64,000 nucleotides of DNA from Branchipolynoe longqiensis (Eukaryota; Annelida; Polychaeta; Phyllodocida; Polynoidae), in contig CM059192.1 of NCBI GenBank assembly GCA_030323885.1, positions 61,993,593 through 62,057,592 on the forward strand, read 5' to 3'. A model generated the notes under the pieces. It saw only the letters and a list, made by a program, of their open reading frames with translations, did no database searches and was not told where the DNA came from. This document shows positions 1-10,554 of the stretch, in pieces. Each line of letters starts with the position of its first letter. The first letter of the stretch is position 1. The position numbers and the translations under genes are program-made.

Positions 1-259
1 AATAACACAACGAAATTTCTTCTAATTTCTTTTTTTCTAAATGTAGAGTTAAAACAAAGTTATCCATCGTTGTTTTTCGTTAACAAAATATAAAAATAAG
101 AACTCTTTCTTCAGGTATTTATCTGTATCTTTGTTTCTTTCGTTCTTCCCTTCTTTTCCTTCATGTCTACCCGCCTGACTTTCTGTTTGTCTTTTCCTTG
201 CTGGTTACCTATCTGGTTTTTTTCTACCCCACCCCCCCCCCCCACCCCCGGCGTCTTAC

Positions 260-468
260 CGTCGCTGTCTATCTTGAAGGGCACGTCTGGGGTGAGGATG
301 TGGTAGTGGCAGATGGTGCTGTAGTCGGTGCTGCCGTCCTTGTCCTCGGCGCGCAGCTGCAGGATCTCGTCGAACAGCTGGCCCTCCGTCACCTCCACCA
401 GGTAGGAGTCGCGCTCGACGCGCGGCGCGAACTCGTTTACGTCGCGCACCTCGATGTGCACCTGCTCC
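260..468 (-). CDS. CLSTN: Calsyntenin exon, second cadherin domain (partial gene)
   Basis: A 209-nt internal exon read leftwards. Acceptor CATAG lies just before position 468 and donor GTAAGA just after 260. It enters in phase 2 and leaves in phase 1. The translation carries the cadherin linker DVNEFAP, then VEVTEGQLFDEILQLRAEDKDG and ICHYHILTPDVPFKIDSDG. The ICxYxILTPxxPFxID signature after a DVNEFAP linker is specific to calsyntenins rather than classical cadherins. Calsyntenins are type I membrane proteins with two cadherin domains and an LNS domain. They are found at synapses and in vesicle transport, where their cytoplasmic tail can bind kinesin light chain. The exon is GC-rich against AT-rich surroundings. 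Its phase-2 start completes the AG| left by the exon at 3592-3781, giving the contiguous reading HAVREQVHIEV. The following exon lies outside the window to the left. Confidence 0.88.
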
Positions 469-865
469 CTATGGCACCCAGCGGAAATATTAAACAAATA
501 ATGACATTTGTTTTGTTTAATTACGGAAAGAAATTGTTAGTTCAAGTGAATTGGAATACAACTGGAAAGTACTGGCAATGTTTTGAAATCGTCAGAATCT
601 CTTTTTACATTGGCTTGGTAAATAGTGTCATTGAGGGTAATGAAAATAGGAAATACCCAGAGCAGAAGCCACCACCTTGTGCTACGTGGACAGTTGGAGT
701 GAACTGTATTAAAACTGGAAGGTACCGCCACATTGTTTTTTAATTTTCTTATTACGTTGGCTTGGTAAACTGTCATGGTAAACTGTGTCATGGGAAATAT
801 TGTGCCTAGAGCATCATGTCCGCAACATCTAATGTAAGCAGGACAGATACCCACATGGGGGAGTG

Positions 866-985
866 TTGTAGTGCTGTGCCACTATGAGACAGGCCACCGA
901 CATGACCACATACCCCAGTCACATTATCCTCACACTGAGGTAACCAGTCCTTGCTCTAAACTAGTAATGTTGAACGCCAGACTAG
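866..985 (-). repeat. SINE-A fragment, central body
   Basis: Matches the middle of the window's main SINE family: the block with CACTATGAGACAGGCCACC through CAGTCACATTATCCT to CCAGTCCTTGC. Both the tRNA-like head and the 3' tail are missing. Confidence 0.6.
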
Positions 986-2149
986 GTAACCAAAAATGTA
1001 CAAACAAGAAGGCGCTATTTCAAAATAAATGAGCCGTTTTTAATCAGTCAAATATACTTTTATGAGTTGATCACTGAAACAAAATAAAACGCAGTGTCGG
1101 ATTGAAGCAGCGAATTTTACACACTCATAGTTATGACATGACTACACTCACATAAACAACGCCTTACAAAATGTTACCCTTATTTTAATAGCTGACATAC
1201 TTGTATCTCAGGCATCTCCATTTCAATTTTGAGTCCGCTTAACCCCCCCCCCTCTCCCCCCCCCTCCCCCAACCGGCTTTATCAGAGCGATTATGAATTT
1301 TAAAAATAAAATAAAATCCCGCCACATTGAATATCAATGGCTGCTGGGGAAAGCAGGGCAGGGAGATATTTTCACTTTGCACAAGAGCAGCAAACTGCAA
1401 TAAATGTTTAATTAGTTCACCAGTATCCAAGTACCCCAAATCTTTCTGACCAAATCAAAATTAAATTAAAAAATACAACCGCCACAAATTCCTTGAACCA
1501 AAAAAACCCACTTAATTATTAAATCTGCCTACCATCCCAAATTATGGAAAAATGTGCCTGAGAAATAAGTACACTTATTTAGTTTGACCTAAGCATGACA
1601 TTTTATTAGAATTTTACTGACTAGCCAACATCAATGACACGTTCAGTAAGAACATCCCTCAACGATTAGATACGAGATACACATCTTCAATTCACAACTG
1701 TCAGGATATTGGATGGGCACTAATAAAAGGAGCCCTGACAAAAAAATTTATTTAAAAACACCCCACACAAAAACAGACGAAAAAGAAAAGCTCATTAGTT
1801 AGAAAAAAAAACCACCATGATATCTCATCAGTAGTGCAAAAGAAATTAAACAAAATTAAAGTAAATTAAAACCCGCACAATTGTTAAGAAGAAATAAACA
1901 ATACTGTTTTCAATAAAGGAACAACTCGATATGTTTGGTACCAGATGCCTTGCATGCTGGGTAACCACTAACCGTGATGTGAGCTCTATGACGTCATATG
2001 TATCCACCCCCTACGGCAACACTAGCTGAGAAACATGGTTCGCCTATTATCGTTGGGTATAAATAGCAGGGGGGAGAGTTTGCTAGTCCCAGCCTTAAAG
2101 TTGCCAGCTATCCGCCGCGTGGAAAACAAACGAACTCGATTTGAAATTC

Positions 2150-2405
2150 TGTTGCGACTGAAAACTCCCCAAAACACCAGCGGCCTGTCGTGGCTTCTGC
2201 GCATGCGCGGATTTTCGCACGTTGCGGCGATCACTGCTATTTGTTTTGTTTACACTCGGCGATTCGACGCTGATCGAGCTGCTACGTTAATATCGCTTGG
2301 AATTTAAGGTTAATTTAATTAAATTTCATTATTTTAGTATGTAATTCTGTTAAATATGATCGCATTCAATAGATTTCGGCGTAATCGGTCTGAAATTTAT
2401 TGCCG
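2150..2405 (+). repeat. Dispersed repeat 'GATCGC', inverted copy of 51545-51775
   Basis: Contains GCGGCCTGTCGTGGCTTCTG, CGCATGCGCGG and the block TTAAATATGATCGCATTC. These occur in reverse complement at 51545-51775. The CGATTCGAC...TTAATATCG part also occurs at 45900-46290 and 57715-58165. The family is unclassified. Confidence 0.6.
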
Positions 2406-2439
2406 CCCATACTGGGAACCAGCAAATCTTGTTACTGTG

Positions 2440-2575
2440 TGAGCCTGTTGCCGGCACAATTTCAGCCAATCACAGCGCAGCTTTTGCATTGCAAATGGCC
2501 GCCGCCTATGGGGGCGGCCATTTTGAAGACAACAAACTGCCTTTGCAGTTCAGACTAGCAGTGCCCTGGTCACAT
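2440..2575 (-). repeat. Dispersed repeat around ATGGCCGCC/GGCGGCCATTTT
   Basis: Reverse-complement copy of the segment seen at 41281-41465 and 52365-52607. Shared words are CTGATTGGCTGAAA, CCATTTGCAAT and GGCGGCCATTTT. All three copies sit beside other repeats. The GC-rich and CCAAT-like words could mimic promoter elements, but the dispersal shows it is a repeat. Confidence 0.6.
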
Positions 2576-3208
2576 ACTCTCCCCACACATACTTGGTTCA
2601 TTTAAACATAAAAACTAAACAAGATTGTGCTTGGAGAGCATTTGTCGGAGTACGCGCAGTGTCCCAGCGAGCTATAGCTGGTCCCTTTAAAGGGGCAATC
2701 ACGTGACCAACAGACTTTCACTGACTCCCCATTATCATGACCGGATATGCCTATTCATAGTTAGCACATCTTGAAACTACCTATTCTCTAGGAGTTACTT
2801 GGGGGGGCAATCAAATCTGAGAGCAACCTTGGTCAAGATGTCATTCTTGCCTGGTGATCCTCATGACGTCAACCAGGGAATACTTAATTGGATAGGTGAC
2901 TTTCTCCGTGAAATAGAACTGGAGCTAATTATAGAGGAATATTTTAAAGAAGCAATTCACAATAACAGAGGTCCCCACAGACTATGTCACAAAGCCAACT
3001 TTGTCACACTTCCAATGAGAATACCTTAATGAAAAAGGAAAAAGATACTCTTCTTGTGGCGACATGGAGTATTCCAGCGGCTTAGCGTTACTAAGGCATG
3101 CTTCTGTGTTAGGGTTTTATGGGCTAGCAACACCTAAGGTCATATCAGTATGGACCAGGATAGGGCAAGGACTGGTTTGATCAAAATCAGGATAACGTGT
3201 CTGAGTGG

Positions 3209-3503
3209 GATGATTGGTTGTTGGAATTTTACGTCATGGCAACACCTAAAGTCATATCAGGACGGGTACTGACTTGTGGTAGTGCACACTCATGGCGACT
3301 TTATAGTGCTGCCCCACTGGGAGACCAGGTCGCCAGCACCAAGACCTGATATCCTGACACTGAGCTAACCAGTCCTTGCCCTATCCTATTAATGCCGAGC
3401 ACCAGGCTAGGAAGCGACAAGTATCAATTTTGAAAGTGATAGGTTTGACTGGACGGGGACTCGAACTCCCGATCTCCCGTGCGTTAGGCCACCACGTCTG
3501 GTC
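3209..3503 (-). mobile_element. SINE-A, nearly full length
   Basis: On the minus strand it starts with a tRNA-like head (B-box-like GGGAGTTCGAGTCCC near 3465), passes through the GCTAGGAAGCGACAAGTATC block and the CACTGGGAGACCAGG block, and ends with the conserved tail GTCCTGATATGACTTTAGGTG. A tRNA-derived head followed by a LINE-like tail is the definition of a tRNA-SINE. The family is the most frequent one in the window. Confidence 0.8.
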
Positions 3504-3591
3504 GACTGAGTGGGATATCGGGGTCATGATGCCAGCGGCGGCCGCGGTCTTGCAGTGGGGTAACAGGCAACTTTATATAGGTTTAACTTAC

Positions 3592-3781
3592 CTCACTGCA
3601 TGCTTGCCGCTCTCACAGTCGTGGGGCGCCACCTCGAAGTTATAGCGGTGTCTCCGCTCGTAGTTGAGCTGGTAGCCGGGCGCCAGCACCAGCCTGGCCC
3701 GCCCCGTGTCGCGGTTCTGTAGGACCACCTTGAACGGCAGCTCACTGTGCGACTTGTAAATGGTGTAGCCGCAGATTTTGT
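3592..3781 (-). CDS. CLSTN: Calsyntenin exon, first cadherin domain (partial gene)
   Basis: A 190-nt exon with acceptor GAATGCAG ahead of 3781 and donor GTAAGT after 3592, entering in phase 1 and leaving in phase 2. The correct frame reads KICGYTIYKSHSELPFKVV, then LNYERRHRYNFEVAPHDCESG. This matches the end of the first calsyntenin cadherin repeat (an ICG..., PF..., F.V..DC pattern). The longest open frame over this stretch is a different, arginine-rich one and is not the real product. The intron to the next exon is about 3.1 kb. No exon for the signal peptide or the start of the first cadherin domain was found between here and the assembly gap at 8700, so the 5' part of the gene is missing or far away. 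Confidence 0.85.
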
Positions 3782-5760
3782 CTGCATTCGAGGTGAAAAG
3801 AAAAAAAGGAGATTGAACAGATCCGCACCAATGAGAGTTTGATTTTTGATTTTGTTTAAAAACAATTTAGTTACAAGTGTAAAGACTGCATCCCAGAAGG
3901 GGCGCATTGTGCGGTAATTTTCACACGCACATTGCAAGGTTGGCATGGAACCAGTTGTGTTTGAAAGCCAATGTGGGAGTGTCAGACCACTGCAATGAGG
4001 TCTATATAGTCTGGGACCCACATTCAACCCACCTATTGAACATATTCCCACCCTGTTGCCCTATCAACCGCAACCGGGCAGCCCACAACCTGCAGATCCC
4101 AGTCTAACCGTCCATAACCGATGCTATTTCATGAGGCTGTCAGTCTATGATTTTATTCCAGATTTACTGAAATTGCCTAAGATTTTATGTCTTAATTTAT
4201 TGTTAAATCCCAGTCCCTAGTTCGATTAGTCAAATTCAATCTAATTGCTCGGACATTTTGACCCAATAAATTTGTTCTAATTCAATAATAAACCAAATTT
4301 AATCGAGCATATGTTAATTGCATCTGATCAGAAACACAATGCTCGAAAGGAAACCTCATTCCTGATGATTCGATTTCACACAGCCAAATTAAATTTAGAT
4401 CTAATCCAATCCCTAAACTTCTTCTATTCACATTTAAATTTGTAATGTTGGAATTCACGAGAAGGTTCCGTTTCCCAAGGGTGCTAAAATGTGGCCTGCT
4501 GGATATTAAATCGCTAAATGTCCTAAATGAGAAATTGATTTTAATCTAGAGCCACCGAGTGAATATAGCTGTGGGCGAATAGAATTGATTTCAGTGACCA
4601 GATGGTTAGATCAATCCTATCTGTGGCAGCATTGTCAAAAATAAAGCTTATATATTAAAAAAACCTTTTAGAATTTAATCTAGAACCGTTAATATTAAAG
4701 TGGCTGTCCGATAAAAGCATCAAATCTCCTAAAGCAAACACTTATCTAGATTTGAAACTACATATCAAACTTAAATACTGGTGTACTTACTAAGTATTTA
4801 TTGCTATATAGAGGGGCATACATACTAAGTGAGTAAGTCAATTTAATAGAATATGTTAACGCTGAAGCCAATGGGGCCAGAGTTTTGACAAGCATGCCAA
4901 CATTAATTTTGTATGTTTGCACTTCAAATATCTCCCATGTTCGTCATATTTTAAATCAAACTTACTTCAAACTAAAGTATGGTAGATTGTAACGATCAGC
5001 CTAATATATTTATCTATAAAAAAAAAAAAAAAGACAGAAGCTCAACACTATCGGATCATACAACTTTAATAACCATTATCTTCCCTCCATCAGTTTGTAA
5101 TATTTTACTTAGGCTGCTTTAATATTTACCACCAAATAGTAAAAAGTAGAAAATTGCAAGCTTTCGTAAGCATAACTGTCAGGTCCAACCATCAAGTAGG
5201 GGTTGTGACAGATCACATATGTTTAATCAAATTTAAGTGGCATAATCGGACGAAAGCATACAATTTCCAAAACCAAAGCACTTTTCTACGTTAATTTAGA
5301 TCCAACTTAGGATAGGCGTGAACATGTTATTACCGCATAGAAGGAATATTCAGTAACTTTAACAGATGCTGTCACTGGCATTGATCCAGTGACGTCCAGG
5401 ATTTTATGATGTACATATGCCAAAAGTATCACCAATGGAGCAGTGCTGCTTGGTCTAGTTCTGTGAGTCCTCACTAACTGGAACTGGCGCTCCTGCTGGT
5501 CAGACCAGCATTGACCAGGACCCGGGGTACCACCACCACCACCACACCAGCAGTGGCTGCCTCACCACATACCATCAATTACTGCCTCACGAAAATAATT
5601 TTTGCACATTTTCACTTCAAATATTTCCAAAGAAATTAGCCATTTTAATCAATCATGGTTATTCCGAACTAAATAAAAGTGAATTATAACGATAAGCATA
5701 ATGTATTTCTGTAAAAGCGAATATAACAGATACTTAAAATCACCAGAATATATATATTGC
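3782..5760. other. AT-rich stretch with dispersed repeat family D
   Basis: No exon recognised. Degenerate copies of one repeat lie at about 4690-4990 and 5225-5740 (words TCCGATAAAAGCAT, TACTGGTGTACTTACTAAGT, GCACTTCAAATAT). Reverse and direct copies recur at 33440-33660 (inverted) and 45170-45340. A 15-A run is at about 5019-5033. The repeat family is unclassified. Confidence 0.5.
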
Positions 5761-5770
5761 CAGACTCCAC

Positions 5771-6487
5771 AATGCTTGGCTTCAACAGGTCCGTTGGCCC
5801 GATAAAACTATCAGCGAACAAGTCCTTAGTTCTCCACCAATGCCTGGCTTCAACTGGTCCGTTGGCCCAATAAAACCATCAGCTGACAAGTTCTTTGGTC
5901 TTCACCAATGCCTGGCTTCAACTGGTCCATTGGCCCAATAAAACCATCAGCTGACAAGTTCTTTGTTCTTCACCAATGCCTGGCTTCAACTGGTCCGTTG
6001 GCCCAATAAAACTGTCAGCTGACAAGTTCTTATTTCTCCATCAATGCCTGGTTGCAATTGGTCCGTTGGCCCAATAAAACTGTCAGCTGACAAGTTCTTT
6101 GTTCTCCATCAATGCCTGGCTTCAACTGGTCCATTGGCCCAATAAAACCATCAGCTGACAAGTTCTTAGTTCTCCATCAATGCCTGGCTTCAACTGGTCC
6201 ATTGGCCCAATAAAACTGTCAGCTGACAAGTTCTTTGTTCTCTATCAATGCCTGGCTTCAACTGGTCCATTGGCCCAAAAAAAACATCAGCTGACAAGTT
6301 CTTAGTTCTCCACCAATGCCTGGCTTCAACTGGTCCATTGGCCCAATAAAACTGTCAGCTGACAAGTTCTTATTTCTCCATCAATGCCTGGCTGCAATTG
6401 GTCCGTTGGCCCAATAAAACTGACAAGTTCTCCAATGATTGGCTTCAACTGGTCTGTTGGCCCAATAAAGCTGTCAGCTGACAAGTT
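5771..6487. repeat. 68-bp tandem satellite, about 10.5 copies
   Basis: The word TGCCTGGCTTCAACTGGTCC recurs every 68 bases (for example 5841, 5909, 5977), followed by GTTGGCCCAATAAAA and CAGCTGACAAGTTCTT. Units differ at a few positions. The last one is shortened, with an internal deletion near 6420. Not a CRISPR: there is no repeat/spacer alternation. Confidence 0.93.
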
Positions 6488-6785
6488 TCCCTCCCCCCTT
6501 TAGTAAGAAGGCTTGAGTTGGCTAAGAGTGGGCAAGAGTGGCCAATTCTGCAAGCGGCGTGCAATAAGTGAACATCAAAGTCCAGCACCAGCATGTTGCA
6601 GAAAGCACCCACTTAACAAGGAAGCAGACCCCCCTGCCTTATTGCAAGATATAAAACACAACCTGCAGTGAGCATGAGAAAACAAAAGATTATCCCCTCC
6701 TGAGACTAAAGCCCTGAAAGTAAGTAACCGACAGAGTTGCCAGAGACATAAAATACACACTGATGAGCCCTTAAACATGATTGAA

Positions 6786-6935
6786 TGGAATATCAAGTCA
6801 TGATGCTGGCGGCCTGGTCTCCCAATGCAATGGGGCAACACTATAACATCGCCACGAGTGTACACGGTCATACGTTCCAGATATGTCCTCATATGACCTT
6901 AGATGGTGCCATGATATAAATCCCCAACAAACAAA
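6786..6935 (+). mobile_element. SINE-A, 5'-truncated, plus orientation
   Basis: Reads from the GATGCTGGCGGCCTGGTCTCC block to the tail TCATATGACCTTAGATG, ending with CCCCAACAAACAAAC. It lacks the tRNA head. Confidence 0.7.
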
Positions 6936-7297
6936 CTTCATAAAATCCCCAACCTCCTCTGAGAAAGGAGTAATAATAACTTCCCAATATTGAAGTTATA
7001 GTTATTAAGTTAATAAATCAAAATCCTTATAAAGAGACACACAAAAAGTAGCACATCGAATAACACCAACAAACACATTTTCTGGCAAGCAACCAACACT
7101 GCTTAGCTGCATAATAAAACACAAAAGAAGCTTGCAACCAATCACATTATATCTCTGTGAATTTGGAAAATTATTCTGTGCAATTTATTCAATGAGCCAA
7201 CACTTTGATGTGAGTACTAGTCGCATGCAGCAGGAATAATATATAACTCCCATCAAATGTACTTATGTTGCAGGTAAATCCCTGCCATTGCCACAAC

Positions 7298-7625
7298 AGG
7301 TTTGTTTTATTTAATGATGCCTCTAGAGCACATTGATTTTTATCATCGGCTATTGGACGTCAAACTTATAGTCATTCTGACATATTTCTTTTTGAAGGAA
7401 ACCCACTTATGCCACATAGGCTACTCTTTCCGATAAGCAGCAAGGGTTCTTTTATATGCACTTTCCCACAGACAGCACATCACATAGCCTTTGATGAACC
7501 AGTCGTTGACCACTGGTTGGAATGGAAAATAGCCCAAACTGCAAAGATCTCCACTAAGCAGGATCGATCAGATGATCCAAACCTTCACAGGTGTACACTC
7601 TACAGCTTGAGCTACGTCCCCTGCC
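7298..7625 (-). mobile_element. SINE-B, full-length molluscan-type tRNA SINE
   Basis: The plus strand shows the 3' end first (TTTAATGATGCCTCTAGAGC, CATCGGCTATTGGACGTC). It passes through TTTTATATGCACTTTCCCAC and ends in a head complementary to a tRNA-like A box (GGGGACGTAGCTCAAGC). This arrangement is well known from gastropod genomes. A partial copy is at 22362-22430. Confidence 0.75.
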
Positions 7626-8100
7626 ACTGACACAGTGTGCAGGGAAGTTGTAGTGTGGTTGAACACTGGGTGAGGGTGCCACCAGCACCATCAGGATCAA
7701 TCAGAAATATATATATATATATAATATATATAATGGACAATAATGTCCACCAACAGCCGCTCGGAGGTGCGTGCGGCAGCGGACAGACGGACACATCTAC
7801 GGAACGCAGCGTCGCCCAACACATACTACCTGAACTAGATATATGCGGTGTCTTATGCACCGTGAGGGGGAGTCCCTTACAAACAGATATACACGCCCGT
7901 ATATCTAAGCTATAGTTGACACATAATTGGCATAGTTGACACATAATTGTTGTCGAAGGGAGGAAAACAAGAAAACAGAGAAATGGAGGAATAATAAGAA
8001 TTTAGAACAGAAATTATTAGCTAAAAGATTGAACCAGTGAACGTGCTACCTCTCCCTGTACTATAATTAGCCAGGAGGCTAGAGGACGAGGTGAAATATA
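7626..8100. other. Unassigned sequence with a short (AT)n
   Basis: A TA-rich microsatellite lies at about 7710-7733. The rest holds no recognisable gene. A doubled CATAGTTGACACATAATTG is at 7913-7948. Confidence 0.4.
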
Positions 8101-8102
8101 TA

Positions 8103-8699
8103 TAGTATAGTTATACAAATCTTACCTGGGTATAGATGATGGATAACTGTTGTTATCCCGAGGTATAAGCCTCGGGTAGACGTGGGCTAGGGAGAAGGAA
8201 GCACGTGAGGTACCAGCAATTTTAACCTACTTATTCAGGATAAAAAAATGATCTTTCAATACAATGGATACTATGATTTTCCCGTAATGGTACACCAACG
8301 GGATAGACGTGGTAGGGTGTGGTGGGCGGGCCCTAGCCCACGTCTACCCGAGGCTTGGCACCTCTAGTTAAGTGGGAAGAGTATTTGCCCGTATCCACTC
8401 CAGCCAATTTCAACACCGTAATTGTCCATCTGGCAAGGGTGTCTCGTGAAATTGCCTTATGTGGCTTTATAAAGCTCACTAATAGTTGTTGTGATGCACG
8501 TAAATCCTTTGTCTTAGATATATAAGCCCGTATGGCTGACACAACACATAATTTCCGATCATTCGGAAAGCAGTCTAAGTGAACCGTAGATAAAGGGTCA
8601 CCTAACGTGTTCGATTTGAGCAATTGTGCTAAATCAAACGTAGCTTGTTTCTTGTCTATTTCTAATCCAGATAAGGATAAAGCAACAATCGTCTGTCCT
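8103..8699 (-). mobile_element. DIRS retrotransposon, truncated 3' end (copy 2)
   Basis: Contains the DIRS terminal foldback seen at the complete copy: left arm about 8109-8191 (TAGATGATGGATAACTGTTG, CTCGGGTAGACGTGGGCTAGG) and a right arm cut short to about 8331-8356. The right arm is joined directly to recombinase coding sequence. The internal complementary region and the recombinase C-terminus are deleted. The copy runs into the 500-N gap, so its 5' part is unseen. Sequence right of the gap shows no DIRS similarity. Confidence 0.8.
8355..8699 (-). pseudogene. DIRS tyrosine recombinase, truncated fragment
   Basis: The minus-strand frame reads GQTIVALSLSGLEIDKKQATF and YISKTKDLRASQQLLVSFIK and ends in the HxxR box (SHLTRGA). 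It aligns directly with residues 208-321 of the complete recombinase at 16395-17504. After SHLTRGA the frame jumps into the terminal repeat, so the stretch carrying the final histidine/tryptophan and the nucleophilic tyrosine is gone. The enzyme cannot be active. The upstream part lies within the N gap. Confidence 0.85.
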
Positions 8700-9199
8700 N
8701 NNNNNNNNNNNNNNNNNNNNNNNNNNNNNNNNNNNNNNNNNNNNNNNNNNNNNNNNNNNNNNNNNNNNNNNNNNNNNNNNNNNNNNNNNNNNNNNNNNNN
8801 NNNNNNNNNNNNNNNNNNNNNNNNNNNNNNNNNNNNNNNNNNNNNNNNNNNNNNNNNNNNNNNNNNNNNNNNNNNNNNNNNNNNNNNNNNNNNNNNNNNN
8901 NNNNNNNNNNNNNNNNNNNNNNNNNNNNNNNNNNNNNNNNNNNNNNNNNNNNNNNNNNNNNNNNNNNNNNNNNNNNNNNNNNNNNNNNNNNNNNNNNNNN
9001 NNNNNNNNNNNNNNNNNNNNNNNNNNNNNNNNNNNNNNNNNNNNNNNNNNNNNNNNNNNNNNNNNNNNNNNNNNNNNNNNNNNNNNNNNNNNNNNNNNNN
9101 NNNNNNNNNNNNNNNNNNNNNNNNNNNNNNNNNNNNNNNNNNNNNNNNNNNNNNNNNNNNNNNNNNNNNNNNNNNNNNNNNNNNNNNNNNNNNNNNNNN
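8700..9199. other. Assembly gap of exactly 500 N
   Basis: 500 consecutive N. The round length indicates a placeholder of unknown real size. It falls inside a multi-copy DIRS element, a typical place for an assembly to break. Confidence 0.99.
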
Positions 9200-9275
9200 A
9201 TTCATTGTCGATTATCCCATAAGGGATGCTCTATATATACACTATAAACATGGAACATGTATGCCACATATAACC

Positions 9276-9694
9276 TAGATAAAAGATTCACCCCGTAGTT
9301 ACAGTACAGGGGTGAATGATGACGTAGTCTAAATACTGGCGAAAATAGCATTAGTATGAAACAGGAAGTTGAAATCCTCATTTCAGGATCAACTGGCTAC
9401 ATATTTCGGTGCAGAGCTTGTGAAATGAGAGAGAATGCAAACAGACAAGATGGCGGCGATAAAATGCCGTCGATTTCACTTTTAAATTGCATTAATGTAT
9501 ACGTTTTATTATATTTTCCAACTCAAAAGTACCGAGTAAATATGAAGACGTACATAAAGAATATATTGTGCTTCTTAAATTAAGAATGTATCCCTTCAGT
9601 TCATTTCCCCGGCATGTTGAAATCCTTCGCCACCTTTTCTAATGGATTGGTTTTCACCCCTGTACTGGAAGTATGGGGTGAATTTTTGTATCTA
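9276..9694. mobile_element. MITE copy A, TAGATAAAAGATTCACCC termini, 9-bp TSD
   Basis: A 419-bp element starting TAGATAAAAGATTCACCCC, with a right end reading GGGTGAATTTTTGTATCTA. It is flanked by CATATAACC at 9267-9275 and 9695-9703. TIRs with a 9-bp target duplication fit Mutator-like (MULE) derived non-autonomous elements. No transposase is encoded. Confidence 0.85.
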
Positions 9695-9703
9695 CATATA
9701 ACC

Positions 9704-10070
9704 TAGATAAAAGATTCACCCGGTACTTGTAGTACACGGGTGAAGGACAACGTAGTGTAAATACGGGCGAAAATAGGTTTAGTATGAAACATGACCTAGA
9801 AACTGTGGCTCCATGATCAAATGGCTACTCATATAGGCACAGAGTTGGTGGAATGGGAGAGAATGCAAAAAGACAAGATGGCGGCCGCAGCACGCCGTCG
9901 ATTTCACTTTTAGCGGGCTATCAATAAGACATATGTAAAGAATAAATGTTGCTTCTTAGATTGTGAAATTAGGCTCTCAATTCAGTAACACGCTTTTTCG
10001 ACCGTTTTTATATAGGGTTGGTATTCACCCGTGTACTGCGACTGCGAGTACCGGGTGAATCCTTTATCTA
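9704..10070. mobile_element. MITE copy B, adjacent to copy A
   Basis: A 367-bp element with the same termini (TAGATAAAAGATTCACCC and GGGTGAATCCTTTATCTA). It is flanked by CATATAACC at 9695-9703 and 10071-10079, so the left target duplication is shared with copy A. It shares the internal GAGAATGCAAA.AGACAAGATGGCGGC block with A and C. Confidence 0.85.
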
Positions 10071-10179
10071 CATATAACCATGCTTTAATAGATATTGTTT
10101 CCCACCTTCATCCAGTCTTTCTGCTCCGTCGAATGGCATTTATGCTATATGAATGTACTTTTTCGGATACACCGGCTGG

Positions 10180-10290
10180 ATAACTGAATCAGTAGAGCGC
10201 CCGTTTTCCGTGAGACAGCACCCTGGTTCTAATTCAGACCTAGTCACTGCCTAGCCTGCTTCTGGGCATTACTTGGATAGGGAATGGAGA
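10180..10290 (+). repeat. Divergent SINE-A head fragment
   Basis: A-box-like TAACTGAATCAGTAGAGCGC and B-box-like CTGGTTCTAATTC, followed by CCTAGCCTGCTTCTGGGCAT, which parallels the SINE-A junction after its tRNA-like head. Confidence 0.45.
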
Positions 10291-10554
10291 AGGATTGAGT
10301 AAGACCATTTGTTCACGAGTTAAATCGCCTATGCTTAATCAATGAACGTAGAAGCCATGGCACTAATATAAGAGACTATCCGGATACTTAAAATTAGGAT
10401 GCCTCCTGAACCTTATAGTTCCAAAGGGCCAGGCTAGATATTTCTGTATCACTCTTCCGGGCAACTCTACGCACCAATTGCACTCATATATTTCCACAGT
10501 TATCACAGCAGTGTGAGGTTTGTGGAAAGAATGAAACCATTGTACGTCATAAGA

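Larger units (their letters stand above)
469..3591 (-). other. Intron of the calsyntenin gene
   Basis: No coding sequence is evident. It holds a C-rich tract (1243-1270), SINE-A fragments (866-985 and 3112-3195), a nearly complete SINE-A (3209-3503) and two composite repeats (2150-2405 and 2440-2575). A 76-codon open frame at 2799-3029 on the plus strand was not recognised. A TATAAATAG motif at about 2058 lies upstream of the composite repeat and may belong to a transposon. Confidence 0.7.

Noticed and set aside
198..743. 181-codon plus-strand ORF
   Set aside because: Antisense shadow of the calsyntenin exon, whose minus-strand frame has splice sites and protein homology.
3593..4051. 152-codon minus-strand ORF ending in an arginine/threonine-rich stretch
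   Set aside because: Wrong frame across the calsyntenin exon and without regard to its acceptor.
5771..6487. Possible CRISPR-like array
   Set aside because: Contiguous 68-bp units without unique spacers, in an animal genome; it is a satellite.
8333..9278. Open frames spanning the N run on both strands
   Set aside because: Mostly unknown residues; only the 8355-8699 part has sequence support.
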